Of a DNA stretch of 64,000 bases, positions 57,571 through 64,000 are shown in pieces (positions within the stretch are counted from its first letter, which is position 1; each line of letters begins with the position of its first letter). The stretch is taken from assembly GCA_005116955.1 (NCBI GenBank), contig SWDI01000002.1, positions 283,508-347,507 on the forward strand, given 5' to 3'. A program made the translations under genes and the position numbers. The notes under the pieces were generated by a model, which was not told where the DNA came from, searched no databases, and saw only the letters and a program-made list of their open reading frames with translations. The stretch comes from Nitrospira sp. GTDB lineage: Bacteria > Nitrospirota > Nitrospiria > Nitrospirales > Nitrospiraceae.

Positions 57571-58643
57571 CGCTGAACATTCGCAAGACCTTTGTCGATC
57601 GCGCCACCATTGCGGTGCAACTTAGGCTCCCTCTTGATCCGCCGTCCGTCACGATTCTCTTCGGCCCATCGGGATCTGGAAAAACCACTATCCTCCGTTG
57701 CCTTGCAGGACTCGAACAGCCTGAAGAAGGAACCATTTCATGGAACGGTCAGATCTGGTTCGACGCAGCCACTCATGTCCATGCCCCGCCGCAAGCACGC
57801 GGGCTCGGCTATATGGCGCAAGCCTATGCGTTATTCCCCAATTACACAGTGGAGGGAAACATTGCCTATGGACTGAGCGGGCTCTCCGTCCAGGAGAAGA
57901 AGGCTCGCGTCAACGAGGTGCTCTCCTTGTTGCAGATCACACAACTCGCGCAGCAAAAGCCGGCTCAGTTATCCGGCGGACAACAGCAGCGTGTCGCCTT
58001 GGCACGCGCGATCGCTAGACGGCCGCAACTGTTGCTGCTCGACGAGCCATTGTCGGCACTCGATGCACCGACCAGAACCAAACTATGCGAGGACCTGCGG
58101 ATGTTGCTGACGAGGTTGGCCATCCCCGCGGTTGTCGTCACCCATGACTGGACAGAGGCACTTGCGCTCGGTGATCAGATGGCCGTGATTGATGAAGGAC
58201 GCCTATTACAGACCGGCACCCCACAAGACGTCTTCAGCCGACCAATCAATGCCGATGTTGCCCGTGTCGTCGGTATCGAAACTGTTCTCCACGGACGAGT
58301 CAGAGAGATACGAGATGAATTGGCAACAGTCCAGGTCGGTCCAGTGCCTGTCATCGCCGTGGCTTCGCCGGGACTTGAGTCCGATGTCTTTGTCTGCATA
58401 CGAGCCGAAGATGTCACACTGGAATTAGCCGGTTCCAGCGAAACGAGTGCCAGAAATCACCTGAGGGGAACCGTCCAGGCCATCACCTCGCTCGGCGCAC
58501 TGGTACGAGTCACCATTGACTGCGGATTTCTTCTGACTGCGCTCGTCACTCGATCTGCACAGAGCGAACTGCGGTTGGCTATCGACAGCGACGTGCGGGC
58601 TGCCTTCAAAGCAGGCTCTGTACACCTTATTCCACGCCGATAA
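57555..58643 (+). CDS. modC: Molybdate ABC transporter ATP-binding protein
   Basis: 362 residues. Walker A GPSGSGKTT near residue 37, signature LSGGQQQRVALARA, Walker B LLLLDEPLSALD and the switch His in VVVTHDWTEA are intact. The C-terminal 120 residues hold one or two TOBE-type regions (ETVLHGRVREIRDE, RNHLRGTVQAITSLGALVRV) that bind molybdate for feedback control, as in ModC. The start overlaps modB by 16 bp, so expression is tightly coupled. Confidence 0.95.
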   Translation: MAPEITLNIRKTFVDRATIAVQLRLPLDPPSVTILFGPSGSGKTTILRCLAGLEQPEEGTISWNGQIWFDAATHVHAPPQARGLGYMAQAYALFPNYTVEGNIAYGLSGLSVQEKKARVNEVLSLLQITQLAQQKPAQLSGGQQQRVALARAIARRPQLLLLDEPLSALDAPTRTKLCEDLRMLLTRLAIPAVVVTHDWTEALALGDQMAVIDEGRLLQTGTPQDVFSRPINADVARVVGIETVLHGRVREIRDELATVQVGPVPVIAVASPGLESDVFVCIRAEDVTLELAGSSETSARNHLRGTVQAITSLGALVRVTIDCGFLLTALVTRSAQSELRLAIDSDVRAAFKAGSVHLIPRR

Positions 58644-58683
58644 TCCATCTTCCACTTCAGGCTGGCTCCCTCTCCCCAGTTTC

Positions 58684-58692
58684 TGTGGATAA
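58684..58692 (-). promoter_or_regulatory. DnaA box
   Basis: TGTGGATAA on the plus strand, TTATCCACA on the minus, a perfect match to the R1-type DnaA box. Confidence 0.6.
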
Positions 58693-58911
58693 ACCTGTGC
58701 GCAACACTCCTCACGATGTCTGAACCTGAGAAATGCGCCTTGCACGACCTTCTTGCCTATTTTTTAATCATTGTATGGATGGAGAAAGCATGACCCTACA
58801 CCTTGTAGATATTGATCTATTTCTAAGAAGAAACCTGAAAGAGTTCGTTCGTTCAAGGCCCTAACCGTGTTTGTTTGCTCCTAGCTGATTAATCTTCTTC
58901 CAGCAGAAAAG

Positions 58912-58920
58912 TTATACACA
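58912..58920 (+). promoter_or_regulatory. DnaA box
   Basis: TTATACACA, matching the consensus TTATNCACA, 220 bp from the other box and about 70 bp upstream of the LexA-like gene. Confidence 0.6.
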
Positions 58921-58988
58921 GGCACTTCACACATATCCTGAATATCCACTTGACAGACAAGCATGACAGTGTTACCAATGGCTACATC

Positions 58989-59534
58989 ATGAAATCACAA
59001 GACCTCAAACAAATTCGAGAAGAATTAGGCCTTACCCAGCAACAACTTGCCGAGGCCCTACACACGACTCGGGTGTCCGTAGCGCGTTATGAAGCCGGCA
59101 TGCGACGGATTCCCGGTGTCGTCTCGGTTGTGCTGAATCAGTTACGACGTAAGACAGCCGTTCCCATGGCTGGCCTGGTTGCAGCCGGCTCCCCGATCGA
59201 GCCGGTGCCACAATCGGAACTCGTGGATATCCCTCCAAGCATGTTGCGGAGTGGAGAGACGTTCGCCTTAACGGTCAAGGGAGAATCCATGAAAGACGAC
59301 GGCATTTTACCCGGCGACCTCGTGGTGGTGCATAAACAAGGCACGGCCAAAAACGGGCAGACCGTTGTCGCCTTGGTCAATGGCGAGGCTACGATTAAGA
59401 CCTATATCAAGAAGGATGCCCACATTGAACTTCGTCCGGCCAACGAGATGATGCAGCCGATCATGGTCAGGCCATCGGATGAATTTCAGATCGAAGGAAT
59501 TGTCATTGGTGTCATCCGACATTGTACCGTCTAG
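58989..59534 (+). CDS. LexA-like repressor with XRE-type DNA-binding head
   Basis: 181 residues. The C-terminal S24 domain is close to LexA: VPMAGLVAAGSPIEP with the Ala-Gly cleavage pair, VKGESMKDDGI with the nucleophile Ser, and the Lys of NGEATIKTY, plus the ending IEGIVIGVIRH. The N-terminal head, however, is an XRE helix-turn-helix (IREELGLTQQQLAEALHTTRVSVARYEAG), not the winged LexA head. It is probably an SOS- or phage-type self-cleaving repressor. ATG 58989 is preferred; TTG 58950 overlaps the -35 box. Confidence 0.85.
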   Translation: MKSQDLKQIREELGLTQQQLAEALHTTRVSVARYEAGMRRIPGVVSVVLNQLRRKTAVPMAGLVAAGSPIEPVPQSELVDIPPSMLRSGETFALTVKGESMKDDGILPGDLVVVHKQGTAKNGQTVVALVNGEATIKTYIKKDAHIELRPANEMMQPIMVRPSDEFQIEGIVIGVIRHCTV

Positions 59535-59554
59535 CCAATCGAAAGGAGGAAACA

Positions 59555-59803
59555 ATGCTCGCGACAGAATCAATCTCTCTCACAAAAGATCAGTTGATGG
59601 ATTTGGAAAGAACGGTGGCAGCCCTAGACAACCGGTTGCAGAGCATCCAACGGGGCTTGCAACGAAGTACTCCAGGCTCACTGGTGGAGCGCTTTCGAAG
59701 CTTACTGCGGTCCAAGCAGAGAGGCCAGTTCATGTCGGCAGTCTGCAATCGACAGGTCCGGTTGAATACAAAGCTGGCGAGCCATGACAGTCCAAGAGCC
59801 TAG
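59555..59803 (+). CDS. Small unknown protein after the LexA-like gene
   Basis: 82 residues, not recognised. A heptad-like helix (TKDQLMDLERTVAALDNRLQSI) and a basic C-terminal part (RFRSLLRSKQRGQ). AAGGAGG precedes ATG 59555 at good spacing. It lies 20 bp after the LexA-like stop, likely co-transcribed, so it could be a target or accessory of that repressor. Confidence 0.7.
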   Translation: MLATESISLTKDQLMDLERTVAALDNRLQSIQRGLQRSTPGSLVERFRSLLRSKQRGQFMSAVCNRQVRLNTKLASHDSPRA

Positions 59804-59966
59804 CGCACCATCAGTGCGGACAGGTCCCTGTTCTGATTGCGGCATGGCCGTCGAACGGCTGATGGAATCGATCGACGGCTTTACGCACTCCACAGTTCAA
59901 CTTTGCCCAGCTTGCTGGAATGCCCACCGCCAACGACAAGTCTTCGCCGGCGGATGCTGCGGGTAG
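59784..59966 (+). CDS. Small zinc-ribbon-like protein
   Basis: 60 residues. CSDCG near residue 16 and CPACW near residue 41 form a likely four-cysteine zinc site; two more cysteines end the protein (GGCCG). It overlaps the preceding gene by 20 bp in another frame, which suggests a coupled operon. Function unknown. Confidence 0.62.
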   Translation: MTVQEPSAPSVRTGPCSDCGMAVERLMESIDGFTHSTVQLCPACWNAHRQRQVFAGGCCG

Positions 59967-59970
59967 AAAA

Positions 59971-60076
59971 TCGCTCCCAAAAGGGTTGTCCCGCCCCTTC
60001 CAATCTGCCCGTCAGTACGCTACAGATCTGGTACGCCCTCGTAAGCTCAGTTAGATAAACCAGCGGTTTCCTAAGC
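59971..60076 (+). repeat. Diverged copy of the tRNA-Arg upstream and 5' half
   Basis: About 105 bp matching 62441-62547 at an estimated 80-85% by eye: tcgctcccaaaagggttgtc versus ttgctcccaaaagggttgtc and so on through the anticodon stem of the tRNA. The two copies are 2.47 kb apart in the same direction. Confidence 0.82.
60035..60076 (+). pseudogene. tRNA-Arg relic (5' half only)
   Basis: GCCCTCGTAAGCTCAGTT and AGCGGTTTCCTAA match the acceptor, D arm and anticodon arm of the intact tRNA-Arg(CCT) at 62505, with an inserted base and several changes. The T arm and CCA end are absent, so it cannot make a tRNA. Confidence 0.75.
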
Positions 60077-60429
60077 CTCTCAGATACTCCCACATAAGTC
60101 CTTATGAAACAGCCAAACAGCGCTTTCGCAGAGGATGTTTCCTCCTTGTGCAAAATGAAGGTGCCTCCCTCACGCCAGGAGAAGAGGCACCGCACAGTTC
60201 AAGAAGAAAATGCGAGGCAGAGGCCAAAACCGGCATGCTGGAGAGATTCACGCAGCAGGAGTGCCAGTCTCACTGGCGCGAGCAGTGCGTCTCGCAATTG
60301 CTAGCCGGTCGGTTACAGCCAGTAGCGACCAAATACCTGCGGACACAGTGTGATGCCGAACAGGGAGACGTCGCCAGAAAAGCCTCTTGGTACCTGTTCA
60401 CTGGTTCGATCCGATGGAGGGAGTATTCG
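60077..60429. other. Gene-poor stretch
   Basis: No frame here has family signal. A long plus-strand frame runs through it into the zinc-protein gene on the other strand and is judged spurious. Confidence 0.45.
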
Positions 60430-60600
60430 CTAGTCCATCTCTTCGCCGCCTTCAAGGCACACTTCACATTGGTCCAATTCCACGGTGCCATGCCCGCTGC
60501 AGAAATATCGCCGGCACCGGCTACACGTCATGAAGGTCATCCTGACTCGATCTTGGGCTTCGCATCGATCACACTGGCCAGCGCTGCGGGCTTTGGGCAT
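60430..60600 (-). CDS. Small cysteine-rich zinc-finger-like protein
   Basis: 56 residues from ATG 60600. Seven cysteines with a patterned CDRCEAQDR, CSRCRRYFCSGHG and CEVCLEGGEE, suggesting two zinc sites, one with a histidine. A GGAG site 8 bp upstream supports the start. Upstream codons in frame lack the pattern. Function unknown. Confidence 0.65.
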   Translation of the reverse strand: MPKARSAGQCDRCEAQDRVRMTFMTCSRCRRYFCSGHGTVELDQCEVCLEGGEEMD

Positions 60601-61261
60601 TACTTTGTCTCCATGATAAATCGTATGAGTTCTTGGGATGTCATTCCATGATGTGGCGATTACTGCAGGACGTGGCCCGCGTCCGCTATACGGATAGTTG
60701 TACACTGATAACACATCGAAGTTCGTCGCTCCAACTCAAAACAGACATGCGATGGTCTTGCGAATCACAATCGCAACGGCATTGTCGTGAACCATCACCC
60801 ATCTTGCTGCCGGCTGATGAAGAGTTCACGAGAATGAAGGTCGTTTTGAAAGTTCTGTCTCTGGTCCGAACTGGTGAGCCGACTGGGACTCGAACCCTTG
60901 GCCCTCGCCTGACAAGTATGAATTGGGGGGTTAGGTCAGTGCTCCCATTGTAGTTGCACCGAGCCCTTCAGGTTGTTGTTCCTTTGATGCTGGAAAAGTC
61001 GACTGCTACTTTATTCGGCTGCTGACCACCTCGATTCGCTCCAACGACCACTAGTCACGTCAGAACATTAGCAGGTCTCCCCTACTTGTCCCCTGTGAGG
61101 TCACCGAGAACACGCATACAGCTTGTTCAAGATCCGTCGAGCAGCAGACAGAGGCCTCCCTGATAAGAATTCACATCCTGAATCTCTAGAAAGTAGCGAT
61201 GCACAGAACAAGGGTTGCCCCCCTCTTTCCACCGACCGGACCAAATTTGGGTAGAGAGGAT
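60601..61261. other. Gene-poor stretch with tRNA-like relic
   Basis: No supportable protein gene. The only structured piece is the tRNA-like relic at 60872-60950. Confidence 0.5.
60872..60950 (-). pseudogene. tRNA-like relic (3' half recognisable)
   Basis: On the minus strand the 3' part reads like a tRNA end: a T arm GGGTTCGAGTCCC followed by CGGCTCACCA. Upstream, GGGAGCACTGAC and TTGTCAG resemble a D arm and anticodon stem, but the anticodon loop is much too long and no matching 5' acceptor is seen. Probably a broken tRNA or integration scar. Confidence 0.45.
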
Positions 61262-61290
61262 TTTACTGATCGCTCAAACTCTGCTATACC
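61262..61290 (+). promoter_or_regulatory. Promoter of the 21-residue gene
   Basis: TTTACT (61262-61267), 17 bp, TATACC (61285-61290), about 50 bp upstream of the lysine-rich gene. A fair sigma-70 match. Confidence 0.45.
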
Positions 61291-61338
61291 AGACATACAC
61301 AATCACAATTTTTGAAATCGAAGGGGGGTGGAGTACTC

Positions 61339-61404
61339 ATGGCAACGAAGAAAGCAGCAGCGAAGAAGCCTGTCAAGAAGGCAGCGGCCAAGAAGAAGAA
61401 GTAG
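61339..61404 (+). CDS. Tiny lysine/alanine-rich histone-like peptide
   Basis: 21 residues: MATKKAAAKKPVKKAAAKKK plus a final K. It resembles the C-terminal tail of bacterial histone H1-like proteins, which bind DNA. A GGTGGAG site lies before the ATG, a promoter-like pair lies upstream and a strong hairpin follows the stop, which argues for a real gene despite its size. Without relatives in hand the function is inference. Confidence 0.6.
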   Translation: MATKKAAAKKPVKKAAAKKKK

Positions 61405-61411
61405 CCGCACC

Positions 61412-61443
61412 GTGAGGAGGCGTCGGCCACGTCGCCTCCTCAC
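61412..61443. terminator. Strong hairpin after the 21-residue gene
   Basis: GTGAGGAGGCG and CGCCTCCTCAC pair perfectly around a 10-base loop, 8 bp after the stop. No T-run follows, so it may protect the 3' end or terminate weakly. Confidence 0.6.
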
Positions 61444-61730
61444 CATGCCCGCGTCCTCGATCTTCCTCTGCCCTACACCACATCAGACAAGTAGTTGTCC
61501 GTCGAACACTTCCTCAGCAACGCTTCCAACTGACTCGAGCACCCGAGAGCGCCCACGTCACTAACGAGAACTCCCCTCACTGATGGACCCTCCATCGGGA
61601 TGGAATCAGTGAAGATGTACGGATGCAACCGATTACGCAGAAGACGTGCACCTCATGAAATGAAGGATACGGCAACAGAGGACGAACCGACCATCAGGCC
61701 GAGGTCACGATAACGAGGATGCAGCGCGGC

Positions 61731-61764
61731 AAAAAAAAGGGAGGTGATGGCCACATCACCTCCC
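61731..61764 (-). terminator. Intrinsic terminator on the minus strand without a gene
   Basis: Read on the minus strand, GGGAGGTGAT, loop, ATCACCTCCC and eight T: a textbook terminator. No minus-strand protein gene lies upstream in this stretch, so it may end a small RNA transcribed from about 61850-61920. Confidence 0.85.
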
Positions 61765-61936
61765 CAGTTCCTTAGCGCCGGGAGAGACTCCATAGCGGAA
61801 AGAAAGCAGCACACGGATACTAGCATGAACATTCCCTTGAAAAAAGAATAAAGATATCCATGTAATCAATAGCTTGAGAAATATTTATTTACAAACACCA
61901 CAGGGAAGGGTTGTGTGACCTTCCCCCTGCAACCTA

Positions 61937-62091
61937 GCAGACTGCTGAAAAACTCGGATTCTGCTTCGCGCACCGTTGCACGGTGACAGAACAAACTGTG
62001 GCCTGTGACATTTCAGAATGCTCAAAAATGCCCGTAGCGAGCGAAGGGGTGAGGCAGGGAACACCACTGGAGAAATTTTTCAGCATTCTGC
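61937..62091. mobile_element. Second MITE-like element
   Basis: 155 bp bounded by 16-bp inverted repeats GCAGACTGCTGAAAAA (61937-61952) and TTTTTCAGCATTCTGC (62076-62091), one mismatch. No coding frame inside. Its ends are unrelated to those of the IS630-type MITE. Confidence 0.65.
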
Positions 62092-62504
62092 AAGAGCATT
62101 GGCTTGGAAGTTCACCTGTGTTGAGATTGGCCCCATAGAAAAGGGGCCGTGACGAAGAAACGGCACAGGGAGGAACAAGTTATTCAGGATACCCAGGCAG
62201 GCATGGGTGGGCTAAGAGCGCTATCGCAAGCACGGCATCTCAGATGCCACCTTACTATGAGGGTGGGAGAGTGAGCCGATCAGGAAGTGTAAACCACGAC
62301 AAAACCGATCAGTCCGAGAGGACCGCCGTCTGATTCTATGGACACACATATTTGCCAGGACCTCATGGGCTCTTAGGTTCTTGCAGGCAATGACCGGACG
62401 GGGTTATTGCCCACACGGCTGAAAGAGGCCCCTAAGGGAATTGCTCCCAAAAGGGTTGTCACGCCCCTTCCAATCTTTCCGTCAGTGCGTTACAGTTCTG
62501 TTAT

Positions 62505-62581
<77 letters not shown>

Positions 62582-62709
62582 AATTTCACCTGCTTTTCTG
62601 GAAACTACTGGATTGCGGTGAAACATAGATGGACAGAAAATGCCTACAGACTTTACGATGTTCTTGCTTATTCCTTTCGCTTCTACCAACTTAAGCTATA
62701 CTTCTCCCT

Positions 62710-63090
62710 ATGGCTCAGTTGCAAGGTAAGACAAGCAGGCCTTCCACACTAGAAACGGTGCTCCGTCTTCACGGCTTATTCGGTCACCGCTTGCAACCGC
62801 TTGGCGTCTCTCCTATCCAGGCAGGAATGTTGCTCTATCTTGACCGGCATCCTCAGTGCCTGGTGCTTGAAATCGCTTCGGCGCTCTGTATGCAGAACCT
62901 CTCAGCGGTCAAGACCGTTCAAACTTTTCAGAGAAATGGATGGATACGCAAACCACAGGTCAATGCGAATAGGAAGATCGTCAAGCTACAGCTCAGTGAA
63001 AAAGGCACAGCCCTCGCTCAGAAGATCAAAGAAAACATCGAAGTCACTGACAAACTCTTCGCCCTGGCCGACAGCCGCAAGGCGGCGTAA
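62710..63090 (+). CDS. MarR-like winged-helix regulator
   Basis: 126 residues. A winged-helix fold of the MarR type: GVSPIQAGMLLYLDRHPQC, LEIASALCMQNLSAVKTVQTF and GWIRKPQVNANRKIVKLQLSEKG, which includes the wing. Ligand and targets unknown. A TATACT box ends 7 bp before the ATG and no ribosome site is seen, so the message may be leaderless. Confidence 0.82.
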   Translation: MAQLQGKTSRPSTLETVLRLHGLFGHRLQPLGVSPIQAGMLLYLDRHPQCLVLEIASALCMQNLSAVKTVQTFQRNGWIRKPQVNANRKIVKLQLSEKGTALAQKIKENIEVTDKLFALADSRKAA

Positions 63091-63317
63091 GTGTTTTTCA
63101 ACATTTCCATCAAATAGCACAACTGGGTCCGCTAGCCCCTCGCCCCGTCGAACTACGCGCAAGCCTCTCCCCTTTGTCCTGATGGCGCAAACCGAATAGG
63201 CGTCCCTTCTTCTGAAATTCAAAGCTGGAGCGAAGCCACACGCCTCATTGCTGCTCGCCAGAGCCTTGACACCTCCCCATGGTCGGCCTAGCTTGGCGAC
63301 ACAATGGAGGTGCGATG

Positions 63318-63665
63318 ATGGTAGACGACACGAACAAACAAGCCGTAGTAGTAACAGACATCCGTATGCCGTTCTTCTCGATGGTCATTTTCATGGTGAA
63401 GTGGGCCATCGCTGCAATTCCGGCCTTGTGTATTCTTATCGTATTCGGAGTCCTCACATGGGGAATGCTCGGTGGACTCCTCCTTTCCTTGACCATCGGC
63501 AAAAACACAAACTCAGTTCGCACCTTGGATACCGAAACACCAGCTTCCGCACTCACTTCTACAGAACCCAAATTACCCACAACCGCTGAAGCTGAATCTG
63601 CATACTTTCAAAAGCTCATCGTGGCAGGAATCAGGGACAAGCCCGGACTACCTGGTGGTAAGTAG
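63318..63665 (+). CDS. Small membrane protein
   Basis: 115 residues, not recognised. One or two membrane helices (about 18-65: FFSMVIFMVKWAIAAIPALCILIVFGVLTWGMLGG) with short soluble ends, the C-terminal one acidic and disordered. GGAGG lies 7 bp before ATG 63318; the overlapping ATG at 63315 is too close to it. Function unknown. Confidence 0.68.
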   Translation: MVDDTNKQAVVVTDIRMPFFSMVIFMVKWAIAAIPALCILIVFGVLTWGMLGGLLLSLTIGKNTNSVRTLDTETPASALTSTEPKLPTTAEAESAYFQKLIVAGIRDKPGLPGGK

Positions 63666-63876
63666 GGGAAGATCATGGCCCCGCATACCCTTCTCCATTC
63701 GCCTCTCGCGTCCCTTCTCGGTTCAATACCCTGTTTCCTATTTCCTCTGGAATGCTAAACGGCGTCCCTATCCTGTGGAACTTTTCGCTGACCGGCTGGC
63801 GTGTGTCCGTGAACTTCCCCATAGCCAAACCTATTAGAAACCTCAATTGACAGCACCCCAAGCAAGGCGTAGCATC

Positions 63877-64000
63877 CTAGTGGACTGTAACGTTTAAAAT
63901 AGTAGTATCATGACGCCCATGGAGGACGTCATGACACTGACCACGAGTGAACGCATGGAACTGCAGCGCCAAGCGAGAGCCAGCACTGGTCGAGCCGATT
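63877..64000 (+). mobile_element. IS630-type insertion sequence, 5' end
   Basis: The terminal repeat ctagtggactgtaac (63877-63891) equals one end of the MITE at 31024-31219. The element runs off the window. Confidence 0.7.
63931..64000 (+). CDS. Transposase N-terminus (IS630-type), cut by window
   Basis: 23 residues are visible: MTLTTSERMELQRQARAS followed by TGRAD. The ERxELxRQAR...GRAD start is like IS630-family transposase N-termini. It has 40 bp of leader after the terminal repeat, with GGAGG upstream of the ATG. The catalytic DDE part is outside the window. Confidence 0.62.
   Translation, partial: MTLTTSERMELQRQARASTGRAD

Larger units (their letters stand above)
58644..58988. other. 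Intergenic region with DnaA boxes
   Basis: 345 bp with no gene. It holds two perfect DnaA boxes, AT-rich runs (tattttttaatcattgt) and the TTGACA box of the next gene at 58950. Could be a regulatory region or a minor DnaA-binding locus. Confidence 0.6.
61444..62504. other. 1.06-kb gene-poor stretch
   Basis: No supportable protein gene. It contains a minus-strand terminator at 61731-61764, an AT-rich part at about 61820-61905, a MITE at 61937-62091 and the leader of tRNA-Arg with the repeat copy from 62441. Confidence 0.6.

Noticed and set aside
58644..58988. Chromosomal origin of replication
   Set aside because: Only two clear DnaA boxes and none of the usual origin genes nearby; kept as a DnaA-box finding instead.
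60148..60651. 167-codon plus-strand frame
   Set aside because: Runs antisense through the cysteine-patterned small gene at 60430-60600, has no family signal and no good ribosome site.
61885..62067. 60-codon minus-strand frame inside the second MITE
   Set aside because: Falls within the inverted-repeat element and has no family signal.
63655..63837. 60-codon frame after the small membrane protein
   Set aside because: No ribosome site or recognisable pattern, overlaps the preceding stop.

Overview
The window reads as ordinary chromosome of a Gram-negative bacterium, most likely Nitrospirota (Nitrospira-like). That assignment is an inference from overall protein character: several lipoproteins and an outer-membrane barrel, a hopanoid/squalene-type synthase, thioredoxin-like 2Fe-2S ferredoxin, cupredoxin and c-type cytochrome, many receiver-domain proteins, moderately high G+C and dense overlapping operons. 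No nitrification or carbon-fixation marker lies in the window, so the genus is not proven.

Layout. 1-10.4 kb (minus): one long pyrimidine operon, pyrR-pyrB-pyrC-DUF4149-carA-sppA-M48 protease-carB-greA, headed by a sigma-70 promoter, a PyrR-binding RNA loop and an intrinsic terminator, i.e. a complete PyrR attenuator. 10.5-19 kb: alpha/beta hydrolase lipoprotein, secreted AlgH-like protein, two Sel1 lipoproteins, cytochrome c, queC, dksA-like gene, acylphosphatase-sigma factor-apt operon, tRNA-Pro and alanine dehydrogenase. 19.2-22.2 kb: a small redox cluster (zinc-type protein, 2Fe-2S protein, unknown, seven-cysteine ferredoxin) facing a cupredoxin/squalene-phytoene synthase pair. 22.4-26.6 kb: htpX, MFS transporter, YqeY and small unknowns. 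26.7-31.0 kb: a signalling block (receiver protein, REC-GGDEF cyclase, hybrid kinase, HPt), ended by a 190-bp MITE. 31.8-35.4 kb: tRNA-Ala, DUF72, purM-purN, and a third receiver protein. 35.5-39.2 kb: NtrX/NtrY-type two-component pair. 39.4-43.9 kb: DUF1844, mazG, a third Sel1 protein and a ferredoxin reductase-like protein. 44-47.5 kb: hemE-hemH-hemG/Y. 47.7-53 kb: desaturase, EamA transporter, small conserved proteins, a phosphate-binding-type periplasmic protein, IPT/TIG and HMA-like secreted proteins, and a probable frameshifted gene. 53.4-58.6 kb: a molybdate-type locus (HTH-PBP one-component regulator, alginate-export-type porin, modA, modB, modC). 58.6-64 kb: an intergenic region with two perfect DnaA boxes before a LexA-like repressor with an XRE-type head, small zinc proteins, then a gene-poor stretch with tRNA relics, a 21-residue lysine-rich gene, a second MITE, tRNA-Arg, a MarR-like gene and the start of an IS630-type element.

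How it works together. Pyrimidine synthesis is probably controlled by transcription attenuation through PyrR. The mod genes form a self-contained uptake system spanning both membranes with a local regulator. Three related receiver proteins and a hybrid kinase/HPt/cyclase set look like one phosphorelay family. The last 4 kb is the accessory-like part: duplicated and broken tRNAs and two families of miniature elements. No CRISPR array, prophage, rRNA or obvious defence island was seen.
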